DNA from: Dyadobacter sp. CY323
GTDB taxonomy: Bacteria > Bacteroidota > Bacteroidia > Cytophagales > Spirosomataceae
Length of the DNA stretch: 64,000 nt
Direction: 5' to 3'
Assembly: GCF_021390245.1 (NCBI RefSeq)
Contig: NZ_JAJUXH010000002.1
Location: 248,001-312,000, forward strand
Below are positions 44,167 through 52,915 of the stretch, piece after piece (the first letter of the stretch is position 1; each line of letters starts with the position of its first letter). Made by a program: the position numbers and the translations under genes. The notes below the pieces were generated by a model. It did no database searches. It saw only the letters and a program-made list of their open reading frames with translations, and was not told where the DNA came from.

Positions 44167-45246
44167 ATGAGCAGCGTACTTTTGACTCAACCCCACTCAT
44201 CAATAACTAAAAAGAAAATTGGCAAAACAGGTGTTCTGATTGTTAACCTCGGAACGCCTGACAGTCCATCTGTTCCTGATGTGCGAAAATACCTGCGGCA
44301 GTTTCTCATGGACGAAAGGGTTATAGACATCCCTTTCCTAAACCGCTGGCTGCTGATTAATCTGATAATAGCTCCGTTCCGTGCACCTAAATCAGCAAAG
44401 ATTTATAAACAACTGTGGCGGCCGGACGGATCTCCATTAAAAATATACGGTTACTCCGTAAAAGACAAGCTGCAAAATGCATTGGGAGAAGATTATGTGG
44501 TGGAGCTGGCTATGCGTTATCAGAGCCCCAGCATCGAAACTGCCTTAACTGAATTAAGAAAGCTGACCCTTTCCGATATTATAGTCATTCCTTTTTTTCC
44601 CCAATATGCTTCCGCTTCGACCGGTTCTGTTTACAAAGAAGTAATGCAGGTTGTGAAAGACTGGGAGGTTTTACCGGAAATCAGGTTCGTTAACCGGTTC
44701 CTGGACCATCCGAAATTCATTGAAGGCTTTGCCAACCTTGGTAAAAAATACATGGCCGAGCGTGAATACGATCATTTTGTGTTCAGCTATCACGGCTTAC
44801 CCGAGCGGCAAATTACCAAAGGTGATGTAACCGGCACTTTCTGCCAGTTTGGGAGCTGCTGCGACCAGCTCGATCACAGAAACCAGCATTGTTACCGTGC
44901 TCAATGCTTTGAAACGACGCGTCTGTTAGTGAAAGCAATGGAAATTCCGGAAGGAAAATACACGACTTGCTTTCAATCGCGGCTGGGCAAAAATCCCTGG
45001 ATCAAGCCATATACGGACGAAGTTATTCCCGAGCTCACCAAAAAAGGAGTCAAAAGTGCATTGGCCTTTTCTCCCGCATTTGTAGCCGATTGTCTCGAAA
45101 CAACTATCGAAGTCGGAGAAGAGTATAAGGAAATCTTCGAAAAGGAAGGCGGAGAACACTGGCAGCTTGTGGAAAGCCTGAACGACAGTGATATCTGGAT
45201 TGATGCGCTAGTCGATATTACTAAAAATCCAGTCTGGGGCGCCTAG
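44167..45246 (+). CDS. hemH: Ferrochelatase with cysteine-rich insert
   Basis: Inserts Fe(II) into protoporphyrin IX, the last step of haem synthesis. The ATG at 44167 gives 359 residues and a normal N-terminus before GVLIVNLGTPDSPSVPDVRKYL; a frame from 44104 would overlap the carbamoyltransferase. The catalytic histidine lies in FVFSYHGLPERQ. It is followed by a cysteine cluster, TGTFCQFGSCCDQLDHRNQHC with YRAQC, five to six Cys within about 25 residues, which could hold metal. The C-terminal half has FQSRLGKNPWIKPYTD and FSPAFVADCLETTIE. It is probably read from the arginine operon though functionally unrelated. Confidence 0.95.
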   Translation: MSSVLLTQPHSSITKKKIGKTGVLIVNLGTPDSPSVPDVRKYLRQFLMDERVIDIPFLNRWLLINLIIAPFRAPKSAKIYKQLWRPDGSPLKIYGYSVKDKLQNALGEDYVVELAMRYQSPSIETALTELRKLTLSDIIVIPFFPQYASASTGSVYKEVMQVVKDWEVLPEIRFVNRFLDHPKFIEGFANLGKKYMAEREYDHFVFSYHGLPERQITKGDVTGTFCQFGSCCDQLDHRNQHCYRAQCFETTRLLVKAMEIPEGKYTTCFQSRLGKNPWIKPYTDEVIPELTKKGVKSALAFSPAFVADCLETTIEVGEEYKEIFEKEGGEHWQLVESLNDSDIWIDALVDITKNPVWGA

Positions 45247-45265
45247 CCTGGGCACCCGACTGGTT

Positions 45266-46414
45266 TCAAAGAATTATACCTTCTTTTTTATATAGTTCCG
45301 AAAGCGTATTCACTGCGTAGTCAATTTCTTCCTCGGTATTATATTTCCCAAACGAAAAACGAACATTCGCACGGTCGGCCGGGATTTGCAGCTCATTAAG
45401 AACGTGAGAACCAATATCCGTACCACTCGAACAGGCACTACCACCCGAAACCGCAATTCCTGCAATATCCAGATTGAAAAGCAGCATATCGCTGATGTCC
45501 GACGGAGGCAAACTTACGTTCAAAACCGTGTAGAGACTTTTATCCAGATCTCCGGAATTTCCATTGAATGTAATGCCATCAATATTATTTTTCAGCTTTT
45601 CAATCATCCGCGCTTTCAATCCCATGATATGTGACTGATGGTCATTCATATCCCGGTAAGCAATTTCCAACGCTTTGGCCAGCCCTACAATTCCATAAAT
45701 ATTTTCAGTACCGCCGCGCATATTACGTTCCTGAGCACCTCCATGCACAAATGGCGCTATTTTAATTCCCGGACGAACATATAAAAATCCTACACCTTTC
45801 GGGCCATTGAATTTATGAGCTGCGCCTACGATAAAATCGGTCTTAAGTTGCTGCAAATCATGTTTATAATGACCCATTGTCTGCACGGTATCACTATGGA
45901 AAACGGCCTGGTATTTCTCACAAATATCACCCGCAGCCGAAAGGTCCAGCAGATTTCCGATCTCATTATTCCCGTGCATGAGGGAAACCAACGATCTGGA
46001 GTTGGTTGATAACAATAATTCGAGATGCTCTAAATCAATTTCTCCTTTTTCGTTCAGATTTACATAGCTCAGCTGGATACGGCCTATTTTCTGTAAATGC
46101 TCGAGAGTATGTAAAACCGCGTGGTGCTCAATTCTGGAAGTAATCGCATGTTTAAGGCCAAGTGTTTCAATGCTTGAACAAATGGCCGTATTATCAGCCT
46201 CAGTACCACCCGACGTAAAAAATATTTCCGCCGGTGCCGCATTCAGAATACCTGCGATACTTTTTCTGGCTCTTTCCAGGGCAGAGCGGACAGCCCGACC
46301 ATAAGAATGTATAGAAGAAGGATTTCCAAACTGCTCGGTCATAAGTGGCAACATGACCTCGAGAACTTCCGGATCCAGTTTCGTGGTAGCCGCGTTGTCC
46401 AAATAAACTTTCAT
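45266..46414 (-). CDS. Cysteine desulfurase, NifS/IscS-like
   Basis: Pyridoxal-phosphate enzyme of 382 residues releasing sulfur from cysteine. Visible: YLDNAATTKLDPEV at the N-terminus, FTSGGTEADNTAI, the PLP lysine in AAHKFNGPKGVGF, and the persulfide-bearing cysteine in AVSGGSACSSGTDIGSH. The short CSSG loop makes it IscS/NifS-like (group I). No IscU or other Fe-S assembly gene is adjacent, so it may serve tRNA thiolation or another sulfur carrier. It follows glmM by 9 bp in one transcription unit. Confidence 0.9.
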   Translation of the reverse strand: MKVYLDNAATTKLDPEVLEVMLPLMTEQFGNPSSIHSYGRAVRSALERARKSIAGILNAAPAEIFFTSGGTEADNTAICSSIETLGLKHAITSRIEHHAVLHTLEHLQKIGRIQLSYVNLNEKGEIDLEHLELLLSTNSRSLVSLMHGNNEIGNLLDLSAAGDICEKYQAVFHSDTVQTMGHYKHDLQQLKTDFIVGAAHKFNGPKGVGFLYVRPGIKIAPFVHGGAQERNMRGGTENIYGIVGLAKALEIAYRDMNDHQSHIMGLKARMIEKLKNNIDGITFNGNSGDLDKSLYTVLNVSLPPSDISDMLLFNLDIAGIAVSGGSACSSGTDIGSHVLNELQIPADRANVRFSFGKYNTEEEIDYAVNTLSELYKKEGIIL

Positions 46415-46423
46415 ATCTTAACT

Positions 46424-47827
46424 TTATTTCTTTGGCTCTGAAAGGATTTCCTTGATATCGGAAATGATTTTGTTAGCCAGATTTATAGCGGTAGTCTGTG
46501 TCTCTGATTCTGAATAGATCCGGATAATCGGTTCGGTATTTGATTTCCTTAAATGCACCCACTCGCGATCAAACTCGATCCGAACGCCGTCAATCGTATT
46601 ATGCGGCTGTTTCGCATAGCGTGTTTGAATGCGGCTCAAAATATTATCGACATCAATGTCCGGGGTGAGCTCAATCTTATTTTTTGAAATATAGTAGTTT
46701 GGGTACGACCTTCTCAGCACGGATGCAGTTTTGCCAAATTTGGCCAGATGCGTCAAAAACAACGCAACGCCAACCAGCGCATCCCGTCCGTAATGACTTT
46801 CAGGATAAATAACGCCCCCATTCCCCTCTCCACCGATCACCGCATTATTTTCCTTCATCATATTGACAACATTCACCTCTCCAACCGCGGATGCAAAATA
46901 TTTACCGCCGGCTTTCAGAGTTACATCTCTTAATGCAGCTGTAGAAGACAGGTTCGATACGGTATTTCCGGGCGTGTTTTTAAGCACATAGTCCGACACC
47001 GCAACAAGCGTATACTCTTCACCAAACGGAGTTCCATCTTCACACATCAATGCAAGACGGTCCACATCCGGATCGACAACGATTCCGAGGTTAAATGCAC
47101 CGTTCTCTAATTCCTTGCTGATATCACGAAGGTGTTCCGGAAGGGGTTCCGGATTGTGAGCGAAATTACCTGTCGGCTCGCAATGCAATTTTTTGATGTT
47201 TTTCGGGGCTACGCCTAATGCTTCCAGGAGCATTGGAATGGCAATACCACCCGTAGAATTCACTGCATCAACTACAATCCTGAAATTCGCATTCGAAATC
47301 GCTTCCACATCCACAAGTGGCAAAGCCAATACCTGATCGATGTGTTTTTGCAGGTATGTATCGTCTGATTTATAGCTTCCTATTTTTTTGACATCTACAA
47401 AAACGAAGTCTTCCTGATCAGCAATTCTGAGAACTTCCTCACCATCCGACTCGGAGATGAACTCTCCACGGTGGTTCAAAAGCTTCAACGCATTCCATTG
47501 AATGGGATTATGGCTAGCAGTAAGTATAATTCCGCCCGCCGCATTTTCGGCGGTAACAGCTATCTCAACGGTTGGCGTGGTTGAGAGGCCCAGGTCTAAA
47601 ACATGAAGACCAACAGCCTGAAGAGTTCCTGCAACAAGGCGACTTACCATTTCACCCGAGAGACGGGCATCACGACCGATTACAACTTTTAAATTTTGCG
47701 GATTTGTACGCCTCAGCCATGTCCCGTATGCAGCAGCAAATTTAGCAACATCGATTGGAGTCAGCGCCTCACCCGATTTTCCACCCACAATACCTCTGAT
47801 TCCTGAGATAGATTTAATTAAAGTCAC
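46424..47827 (-). CDS. glmM: Phosphoglucosamine mutase (phosphohexomutase family)
   Basis: Phosphohexomutase of 467 residues converting glucosamine-6-phosphate to the 1-phosphate for cell-wall precursors. The start is a GTG. The active-site phosphoserine loop reads IILTASHNPIQWNALK, metal binding is in VVDPDVDRLALM, sugar binding in GEGNGGVIYPES, and the phosphate-binding end in RKSNTEPIIRIYSES. The family also holds phosphomannomutases; glmM is favoured because of the Bacteroidota usage of this form, but not proven. A TAttTTTG element lies upstream. Confidence 0.85.
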   Translation of the reverse strand: MTLIKSISGIRGIVGGKSGEALTPIDVAKFAAAYGTWLRRTNPQNLKVVIGRDARLSGEMVSRLVAGTLQAVGLHVLDLGLSTTPTVEIAVTAENAAGGIILTASHNPIQWNALKLLNHRGEFISESDGEEVLRIADQEDFVFVDVKKIGSYKSDDTYLQKHIDQVLALPLVDVEAISNANFRIVVDAVNSTGGIAIPMLLEALGVAPKNIKKLHCEPTGNFAHNPEPLPEHLRDISKELENGAFNLGIVVDPDVDRLALMCEDGTPFGEEYTLVAVSDYVLKNTPGNTVSNLSSTAALRDVTLKAGGKYFASAVGEVNVVNMMKENNAVIGGEGNGGVIYPESHYGRDALVGVALFLTHLAKFGKTASVLRRSYPNYYISKNKIELTPDIDVDNILSRIQTRYAKQPHNTIDGVRIEFDREWVHLRKSNTEPIIRIYSESETQTTAINLANKIISDIKEILSEPKK

Positions 47828-47854
47828 GATTTAGAATTCCCTTTTGTTCGGTTG

Positions 47855-47862
47855 CAAAAATA
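47855..47862 (-). promoter_or_regulatory. glmM: -7 promoter element of glmM
   Basis: On the minus strand the bases read TATTTTTG, matching TAnnTTTG, 28 bp before the GTG start. No -33 TTG was found at normal spacing. The rest of the 241-bp gap up to 48068 shows nothing recognisable. Confidence 0.5.
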
Positions 47863-48068
47863 CGAAAATTCCACCTGCTACTTTACATTTTTCAACAAAC
47901 TAAAACGGGACCGAGTTTACGGTGCCAGGTAATCAGACCTTTGAAAATTCTCCTGTTTTACTAAAAACCGGGCTCATCCGTTCGATAGGCAATTTCTGAA
48001 CCGAATTACTTATGCGTGGAAAATCGAATTTGAGGATAATTGCTTAGCGAGCCAGATGCCGGCACTGT

Positions 48069-49085
48069 TCAGTTCATCCATTGTCCCTTGATTTGCCCCG
48101 AACTTTGCCCCATTGACTGGCTTTGAGACTGCCCGGTTTCTAGGCCGAAGTACATGTCGAAGATGGCCGAATCCACCTCATTGTTCTTTGTTTGAAAAGT
48201 ATCAAGATATTGGTGAAGTCCCAGCTTGAAGACGTCTTCCACGTCTGTGAATTCCAGCTCACTGCGGATTTTACTCAGCGCCCGCTCCGCAGGATTTGTA
48301 TTTCCCCGTTCGGGTATCGACCCGGCTACCGCATAAAGCGAGAGTTCGGCCTGCCGCACACAATAGGCGATTGATCTCGGGAAAAGTTTGTCTAGAATTA
48401 AAAAAGCTACAATATTCATCGGTGTCAGCGCCCGGTGCGTCTGCCTGTACATATTATAGGCACTAACCGATTTCAACACCGCAGTCCAGAGCATTAAATC
48501 TAGGGTCGAACCGGACGTTCCCGCATCTTGCAAAAGGGTAAAATACTTCACGTCCAAAAACCTGGAACATTTATCCGCACGCTCAATATGTCGCCCCAAT
48601 CTCCCGAAATGCCACGCTTCGTTGCGGGTAATGGAAGAATCGACTACGCCATGAAAAAGCTGACAGTTTTTACGGATATCCGTGAAATAAGACTGCATAT
48701 GGTCCATATTACGGAAATTGTCCGGGGATGCGCCGCGAATGGAGAGATAAAAAGTGTTTATACTTTCCCACATTTCCTTGGAGATCGTTTCACGGATCGT
48801 CCGGGCATTTTCTCTCGCCTCGTAAAGACAGCTTATGATCGAGTTCGGATTTCGTTTATCAAACGTCATAAAGTGGATCACATCCTCTTTAGTCGGCTTT
48901 TCATAATATTTATAAAACAAATAATGATCGGCGGTCGCGATCAGGAGAGGTTCCCACTGCTCGTCCACATCAGGCGGCAAATCCAACGCCAGATTAAAGT
49001 TAACTCCAACGAAACGGGCGTAATTTTCGACCCGCTCCATATAACGGTTCATCCAGTAAATTGAATTGGCAACTCGGCTAAGCAT
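48069..49085 (-). CDS. Alpha-E domain protein
   Basis: Helical protein of 338 residues in the alpha-E (DUF403) family. The start MLSRVANSIYWMNRYMERVENYARFV is highly typical, as is the mid-block RNEAWHFGRLGRHIERADKCSRFLDVKYF. The C-terminus is Gln/Ser-rich low complexity. In many bacteria alpha-E proteins are encoded with a circularly permuted ATP-grasp ligase and a transglutaminase-like protease in a proposed peptide-synthesis system. Here a transglutaminase-like gene lies 6 kb away and no ATP-grasp gene is present in the window. The biochemical role is not established. Confidence 0.9.
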   Translation of the reverse strand: MLSRVANSIYWMNRYMERVENYARFVGVNFNLALDLPPDVDEQWEPLLIATADHYLFYKYYEKPTKEDVIHFMTFDKRNPNSIISCLYEARENARTIRETISKEMWESINTFYLSIRGASPDNFRNMDHMQSYFTDIRKNCQLFHGVVDSSITRNEAWHFGRLGRHIERADKCSRFLDVKYFTLLQDAGTSGSTLDLMLWTAVLKSVSAYNMYRQTHRALTPMNIVAFLILDKLFPRSIAYCVRQAELSLYAVAGSIPERGNTNPAERALSKIRSELEFTDVEDVFKLGLHQYLDTFQTKNNEVDSAIFDMYFGLETGQSQSQSMGQSSGQIKGQWMN

Positions 49086-49303
49086 AAACGGTAATAATTG
49101 TCTCTAAATGAATAATCAGAATATTTGTTAAGCGAATACACCAAAATACCTAATTAAATTTTGCAAATACAAGGGTATGCGAAAAGTAATATAATATCGT
49201 GAAAGAGTATTATTCCACTAAAAACACTTCCGCCTTTTTGGAATATTCCCGAAACGTTTAAATTTTGTAAATTATCATTTTCTAACCTATAACCGCACCT
49301 ACT

Positions 49304-50860
49304 GTGTCAAAAAAAGAGGAATTTGTTGCAGCGATCCAGAAATCTTACCGGACAGACAAGCCGGTTATCCATCTGGGCTCCGCAATACTTGAGGGCGAAA
49401 TAATCAGTGAAGCCAGGGTTAGCCTGCCATTAAGAATGATGAACCGCCATGGGCTGGTGGCCGGGGCTACCGGATCAGGTAAGACCCGGACATTGCAGGT
49501 GCTCGCAGAGCAATTGTCTGCCGCGGGAGTGCCGGTTTTTATGTCTGATATCAAAGGTGATTTATCGGGCATTGCTCAGCCGGGGAAAACAAATGCTGCA
49601 TTGGAAGAACGTTCCCAGATTCTGGGGACTGCATTCGAGGCAAAAGGTTATCCGGTTGAACTTTACTCGCTCAGTGGAAAAAAGGGTGCTCAGATGCGTG
49701 CAACGATCCTCGAATTCGGGCCGATATTGCTTTCAAAAATATTTGAGTTAAATGATACACAGTCAGGAGTTTTGGCAATCCTTTTTAAATATGCCGATGA
49801 TAAAGACCTGCCGATGGTGGATCTTAATGACTTGAAAAAGGTTTTGAACTACCTCTCCGAGGGTCCCGGGGCAGCTGAAATCAAAGCGGATTACGGAAGC
49901 ATTTCCACTTCGACAGCCGGCACCATTTTGCGTAAAATCGTAGCTCTGGAACAGCAGGGTGTCGGAAGTATCTTCGGTGAGAAATCATTTGATATTGCCG
50001 ACCTGATCAACCGTGTCGATGGCCAGGGTGTGATCAGTTTGCTTAACATTTCCGATGTTCAGGATAAACCGGCATTGTTTTCGACTTTTATGCTGAGCCT
50101 TTTGGCCGAGCTGTATCAAAAACTGCCCGAGGCGGGCGATCTTGACAAGCCGAAGCTGGTATTTTTCCTCGACGAGGCACATTTACTTTTCAAAGATGCG
50201 CCACGGGCATTTCTCGATCAGATCGAGCAGGTTGTTAGATTGATTCGCTCCAAGGGAATCGGGATTTTCTTTTGTACCCAAATGTCTCAGGACGTCCCCG
50301 TTTCTGTGCTTTCCCAGCTTGGAAACCGCATTCAGCACGTTTTGAGAGCATTTACACCGCAAGATGCAGATGCTTTGAAGCAAACTGTTAAAACCTATCC
50401 CAAGTCAGACTTTTACTCCATCGACCGGGTACTTACCACATTAGGGATTGGTCAGGCATTAATTACTGTTTTAAATGAAAAGGGAATTCCTACCGAGGTA
50501 GCAGCCACACATTTGCTTCCTCCAACCTCCATTATGGGCCCAATGGTGCAGGCTGATTATGATAATCATGTTCAGCAATCGGATCTGTATCTTAAATATA
50601 AAGACCCCGTCGACCCGGAAAGTGCGTATGAAATGCTGACCAAACGAATGGAGCAACAGGCCCGGGTAGAAGCCGAGGCGCAGGAAGAAGTCGTTGTTGC
50701 GAAGAAACAAAAGGAAGAAAAGAGCGTCATCGCCGATGCATTGAACTCACCTCTCGCCAAACAAATCGGTCGGGAAGTGGTCCGAGGAGTATTCGGAATG
50801 CTTTTCGGCAAATCCAGAACCACTACCCGGAAAAAAGGCGGTGGGTTATTTGGGTTTTAA
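49304..50860 (+). CDS. HerA-like helicase/ATPase, DUF853
   Basis: Hexameric-type ATPase of 518 residues in the DUF853/HerA-FtsK group. The start is a GTG at 49304. Walker A is GATGSGKT at 54-61 and Walker B KLVFFLDEAHLLF at about 282-294; GIGIFFCTQMSQDVP carries the sensor region, and FTPQDADALK is family-typical. The C-terminal tail is Glu/Lys-rich, then RTTTRKKGGGLFGF. Related proteins process DNA ends or act in DNA translocation; no NurA nuclease gene is nearby. The next features are a short terminator and a long hairpin. Confidence 0.9.
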   Translation: MSKKEEFVAAIQKSYRTDKPVIHLGSAILEGEIISEARVSLPLRMMNRHGLVAGATGSGKTRTLQVLAEQLSAAGVPVFMSDIKGDLSGIAQPGKTNAALEERSQILGTAFEAKGYPVELYSLSGKKGAQMRATILEFGPILLSKIFELNDTQSGVLAILFKYADDKDLPMVDLNDLKKVLNYLSEGPGAAEIKADYGSISTSTAGTILRKIVALEQQGVGSIFGEKSFDIADLINRVDGQGVISLLNISDVQDKPALFSTFMLSLLAELYQKLPEAGDLDKPKLVFFLDEAHLLFKDAPRAFLDQIEQVVRLIRSKGIGIFFCTQMSQDVPVSVLSQLGNRIQHVLRAFTPQDADALKQTVKTYPKSDFYSIDRVLTTLGIGQALITVLNEKGIPTEVAATHLLPPTSIMGPMVQADYDNHVQQSDLYLKYKDPVDPESAYEMLTKRMEQQARVEAEAQEEVVVAKKQKEEKSVIADALNSPLAKQIGREVVRGVFGMLFGKSRTTTRKKGGGLFGF

Positions 50861-50870
50861 TGCAGTCGAG

Positions 50871-50890
50871 AGGAAATTCAGTTTCCTTTT
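50871..50890 (+). terminator. Terminator after the HerA-like gene
   Basis: Stem AGGAAA / TTTCCT with loop TTCAG and a trailing TTT, 10 bp after the stop. Short but well formed. Confidence 0.55.
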
Positions 50891-50898
50891 ATACGCAG

Positions 50899-50953
50899 AA
50901 TATCGTTTTCAAAGGTTTTCAAATCGACTATGTTGACCTTTGGAAACGATATT
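50899..50953. other. Long 18-bp inverted repeat
   Basis: AATATCGTTTTCAAAGGT (50899-50916) and ACCTTTGGAAACGATATT (50936-50953) are inverted with one mismatch, around a 19-nt loop. It lies just beyond a terminator and directly downstream of the remnant antitoxin-like gene on the other strand. It may be a terminator for that strand, a small RNA or the end of a lost element. Confidence 0.6.
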
Positions 50954-50965
50954 TTCTTTAATGGG

Positions 50966-51172
50966 TTAAAGTGGCTGTTCAGTCATCAACAAATCGCTAT
51001 CTTTTTCTGTCCAGCCTTGTTTATCTCAAACAGCATCGGCAAGGTTCATAGATTTCTCCGCAAAGTAACTCGCCAGAAACCGGCGGATCGCAAGTAGATC
51101 ATCTTCTGAAACCGGGCGAGAATACACCTTCAAAAGCTCTGGTTGAAGATTAGTAAGTGCTTCCATATTCAT
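50966..51172 (-). pseudogene. Small antitoxin-like gene with in-frame TGA
   Basis: From the ATG at 51172 the frame reads 48 codons, meets TGA at 51028-51026, and continues open for 19 more codons to TAA at 50968-50966. The first part contains LQPELLKVYSRPVSEDDLLA and FLASYFAEKSMNLADAV; the part after the TGA reads DKQGWTEKDSDLL. This resembles small antitoxin-like proteins, common in Bacteroidota and cyanobacteria, with LLK...SEEDLLEIKRLLA..FAEKA..LADxVWDEKGWT, where a Trp occupies the TGA position. A single TGG-to-TGA change would explain the break. No PIN-type toxin gene follows. It may be dead, or a truncated 48-residue product may remain. Confidence 0.6.
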
Positions 51173-51229
51173 TTGGAATTTAAGTAGCTCTTTTTCTTTA
51201 AGCCAAAATACAGAATTAACAGTCTGATA

Positions 51230-51802
51230 CTATTTCTGGTTCTTAGGACCATCCCAACCAATCACACATCGCTGCTGGGACAGTTTTTCTAAACTGTCCT
51301 TTACATCCAGCCTGGTTTTTGCATTATCAAACGCGTCTTGGTAGTTTTCCTTTAACTCGCGGCGCTTGATTGCTTCCAGGAAACGGCGCGCGTCTTCTTC
51401 ATTTTCAAGCAGCAGTTCCGGCACCAGGGTTGGTTTGTCGTCTTCGCCTTTCGCTACCATGGTTACGTAAGAAGTGTTGGTATGCCGCTGACTGCCATTT
51501 TTTACATTCTCTGCAATCACACGAATGCCGATTACCAGCGAAGTCCGGCCGACGTAGTTGACCGATGCATGCAAAGAAACCAGATCTCCTACTTCAACTG
51601 GCGCCAGAAAATCGACCCCATCCACCGAAACGGTCACACAATAGGTACCTGCGTGCCGCGCCGCACATGCGTACGCGACTTTATCGATGAGTGAAAGCAG
51701 TATTCCGCCGTGGATTTTACCTCCGAAGTTGGCATAAGAAGGAATCATCAGCTCCGTCAGAGTGGTTTGGGAAAAACGAACAGAGCGCGGTTCCAGATTC
51801 AT
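51230..51802 (-). CDS. Acyl-CoA thioesterase, hotdog fold (YciA/ACOT type)
   Basis: Hotdog thioesterase of 190 residues. The core block is TELMIPSYANFGGKIHGGILLSLIDKVAY followed by VDGVDFLAPVEVGDLVSLHA, the pattern of YciA/BACH acyl-CoA hydrolases with the Asp and His/Gly active region. A charged C-terminal tail of about 60 residues is longer than usual. It would hydrolyse acyl-CoA to acid plus CoA, chain length unknown. It is the last gene of the ceramidase-oxidoreductase run, 15 bp after the oxidoreductase. Confidence 0.9.
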   Translation of the reverse strand: MNLEPRSVRFSQTTLTELMIPSYANFGGKIHGGILLSLIDKVAYACAARHAGTYCVTVSVDGVDFLAPVEVGDLVSLHASVNYVGRTSLVIGIRVIAENVKNGSQRHTNTSYVTMVAKGEDDKPTLVPELLLENEEDARRFLEAIKRRELKENYQDAFDNAKTRLDVKDSLEKLSQQRCVIGWDGPKNQK

Positions 51803-51817
51803 AATTGAATATTTTTA

Positions 51818-52903
51818 TTACTTTTTCAAAAATATCGTTTTCCCGGATTTCGCCGATTCACGTGCTGCATCCAGAATTTCAACGGCTATTACATTGACGG
51901 CTAAACCGTAAAGATCATTTTTTTCAAGCTTCAACCGACCTTGAACCACATCTGCCAAAACCGAAAATGGATCGGTGTGCGGCGCCGGCCTGGGGTCGAG
52001 CTTAATGGTTTCCTCGGGGGACTTTTCCTGGAATCGTTGTCGGACAGTCGTCGCATTCACGGCAACTGCATATCCTTTGTTTCCGAAAACTTCCATATCC
52101 TTTCTCGCAAAAGACCAGTTCCAAGAACTCTGGATAATGCATTGCGCTTGTGGATATTGCAAAATGATCGAGGCTTCATCATCAACATTTTTATAAATGT
52201 CAGGTTTGTTCTGGTGCGTTACTGCAGTCACTGAAAGCGGTCTCTCTCCTTTCAAAAGCCAGGTCATTAAATTAGCCCCGTAACATCCGAAATCGATCAA
52301 TGCGCCAGCACCGTTTTTCTTGGGATCGGTGAGAATTTCCAGGAATTCCTTGCTGACACCGATCTCTTTCGGCCCCTGGTGCCCGTCGTTGACCATTACC
52401 TTCCGGATTTCACCCAGTTTGCCGTCTTCAACCAACTTGTTCACATATTGATTGCTGGCGTACCACGAAGTCTCGAAGTTCGTCAACACCTGAATGCCAT
52501 TTTTCTCTGCAAGTGCCTGAATTTCCTGTGCATCGGCAAATGTGGTTGCCAGTGGCTTCTCCACCATCACGTGGATCTTGCGGGGTGCGCACGCTTTTAC
52601 AATGGTAATGTGCTCGCTAATCGCCCCGAAAGCTGAAACTGCCTCGGGTTTAGCCTCATCGAGCATTTTGTTGAGGTCCGAATAGAATATCTTTTTATCC
52701 AGTTTATATTTTTCAGCAAACCGGTTTACCAATTCGGGATTGGTTTCATAAATCGCCACCAGCTCAATATCCTTTTTGTCGGACCGGTTGAAAACCCAGC
52801 CGACGTGCCCGTGAGTCAGGCCGGCAACCGCAACACGCACCGGCTTTTGGGCAAATGCCTGAACACTCAAAACACCAAAAATCACGAGTAATAACGCTTT
52901 CAT
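51818..52903 (-). CDS. Exported Gfo/Idh/MocA-family oxidoreductase
   Basis: Rossmann-fold oxidoreductase of 361 residues with a clear signal peptide (MKALLLVIFGVLSVQAFAQ), so it should act in the periplasm. The nucleotide-binding start is RVAVAGLTHGHVGWV, unusual in lacking the compact GxGxxG, and the catalytic EKP is present in VMVEKPLATTFADAQ. GALIDFGCYGANLMTWLL is the C-terminal domain mark. Exported members of this family may carry a tightly bound cofactor through Tat or act in sugar modification; there is no twin-arginine here. It is 12 bp from the ceramidase-like gene, suggesting a joint pathway. Confidence 0.87.
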   Translation of the reverse strand: MKALLLVIFGVLSVQAFAQKPVRVAVAGLTHGHVGWVFNRSDKKDIELVAIYETNPELVNRFAEKYKLDKKIFYSDLNKMLDEAKPEAVSAFGAISEHITIVKACAPRKIHVMVEKPLATTFADAQEIQALAEKNGIQVLTNFETSWYASNQYVNKLVEDGKLGEIRKVMVNDGHQGPKEIGVSKEFLEILTDPKKNGAGALIDFGCYGANLMTWLLKGERPLSVTAVTHQNKPDIYKNVDDEASIILQYPQAQCIIQSSWNWSFARKDMEVFGNKGYAVAVNATTVRQRFQEKSPEETIKLDPRPAPHTDPFSVLADVVQGRLKLEKNDLYGLAVNVIAVEILDAARESAKSGKTIFLKK

Positions 52904-52915
52904 CGTTTAGGTAGT

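Noticed and set aside
49251..49272. TTTAAATTTTG as a promoter for the HerA-like gene
   Set aside because: The spacing gives TAaaTTTT or a three-base gap before TTTG, so it does not fit TAnnTTTG well enough to list.
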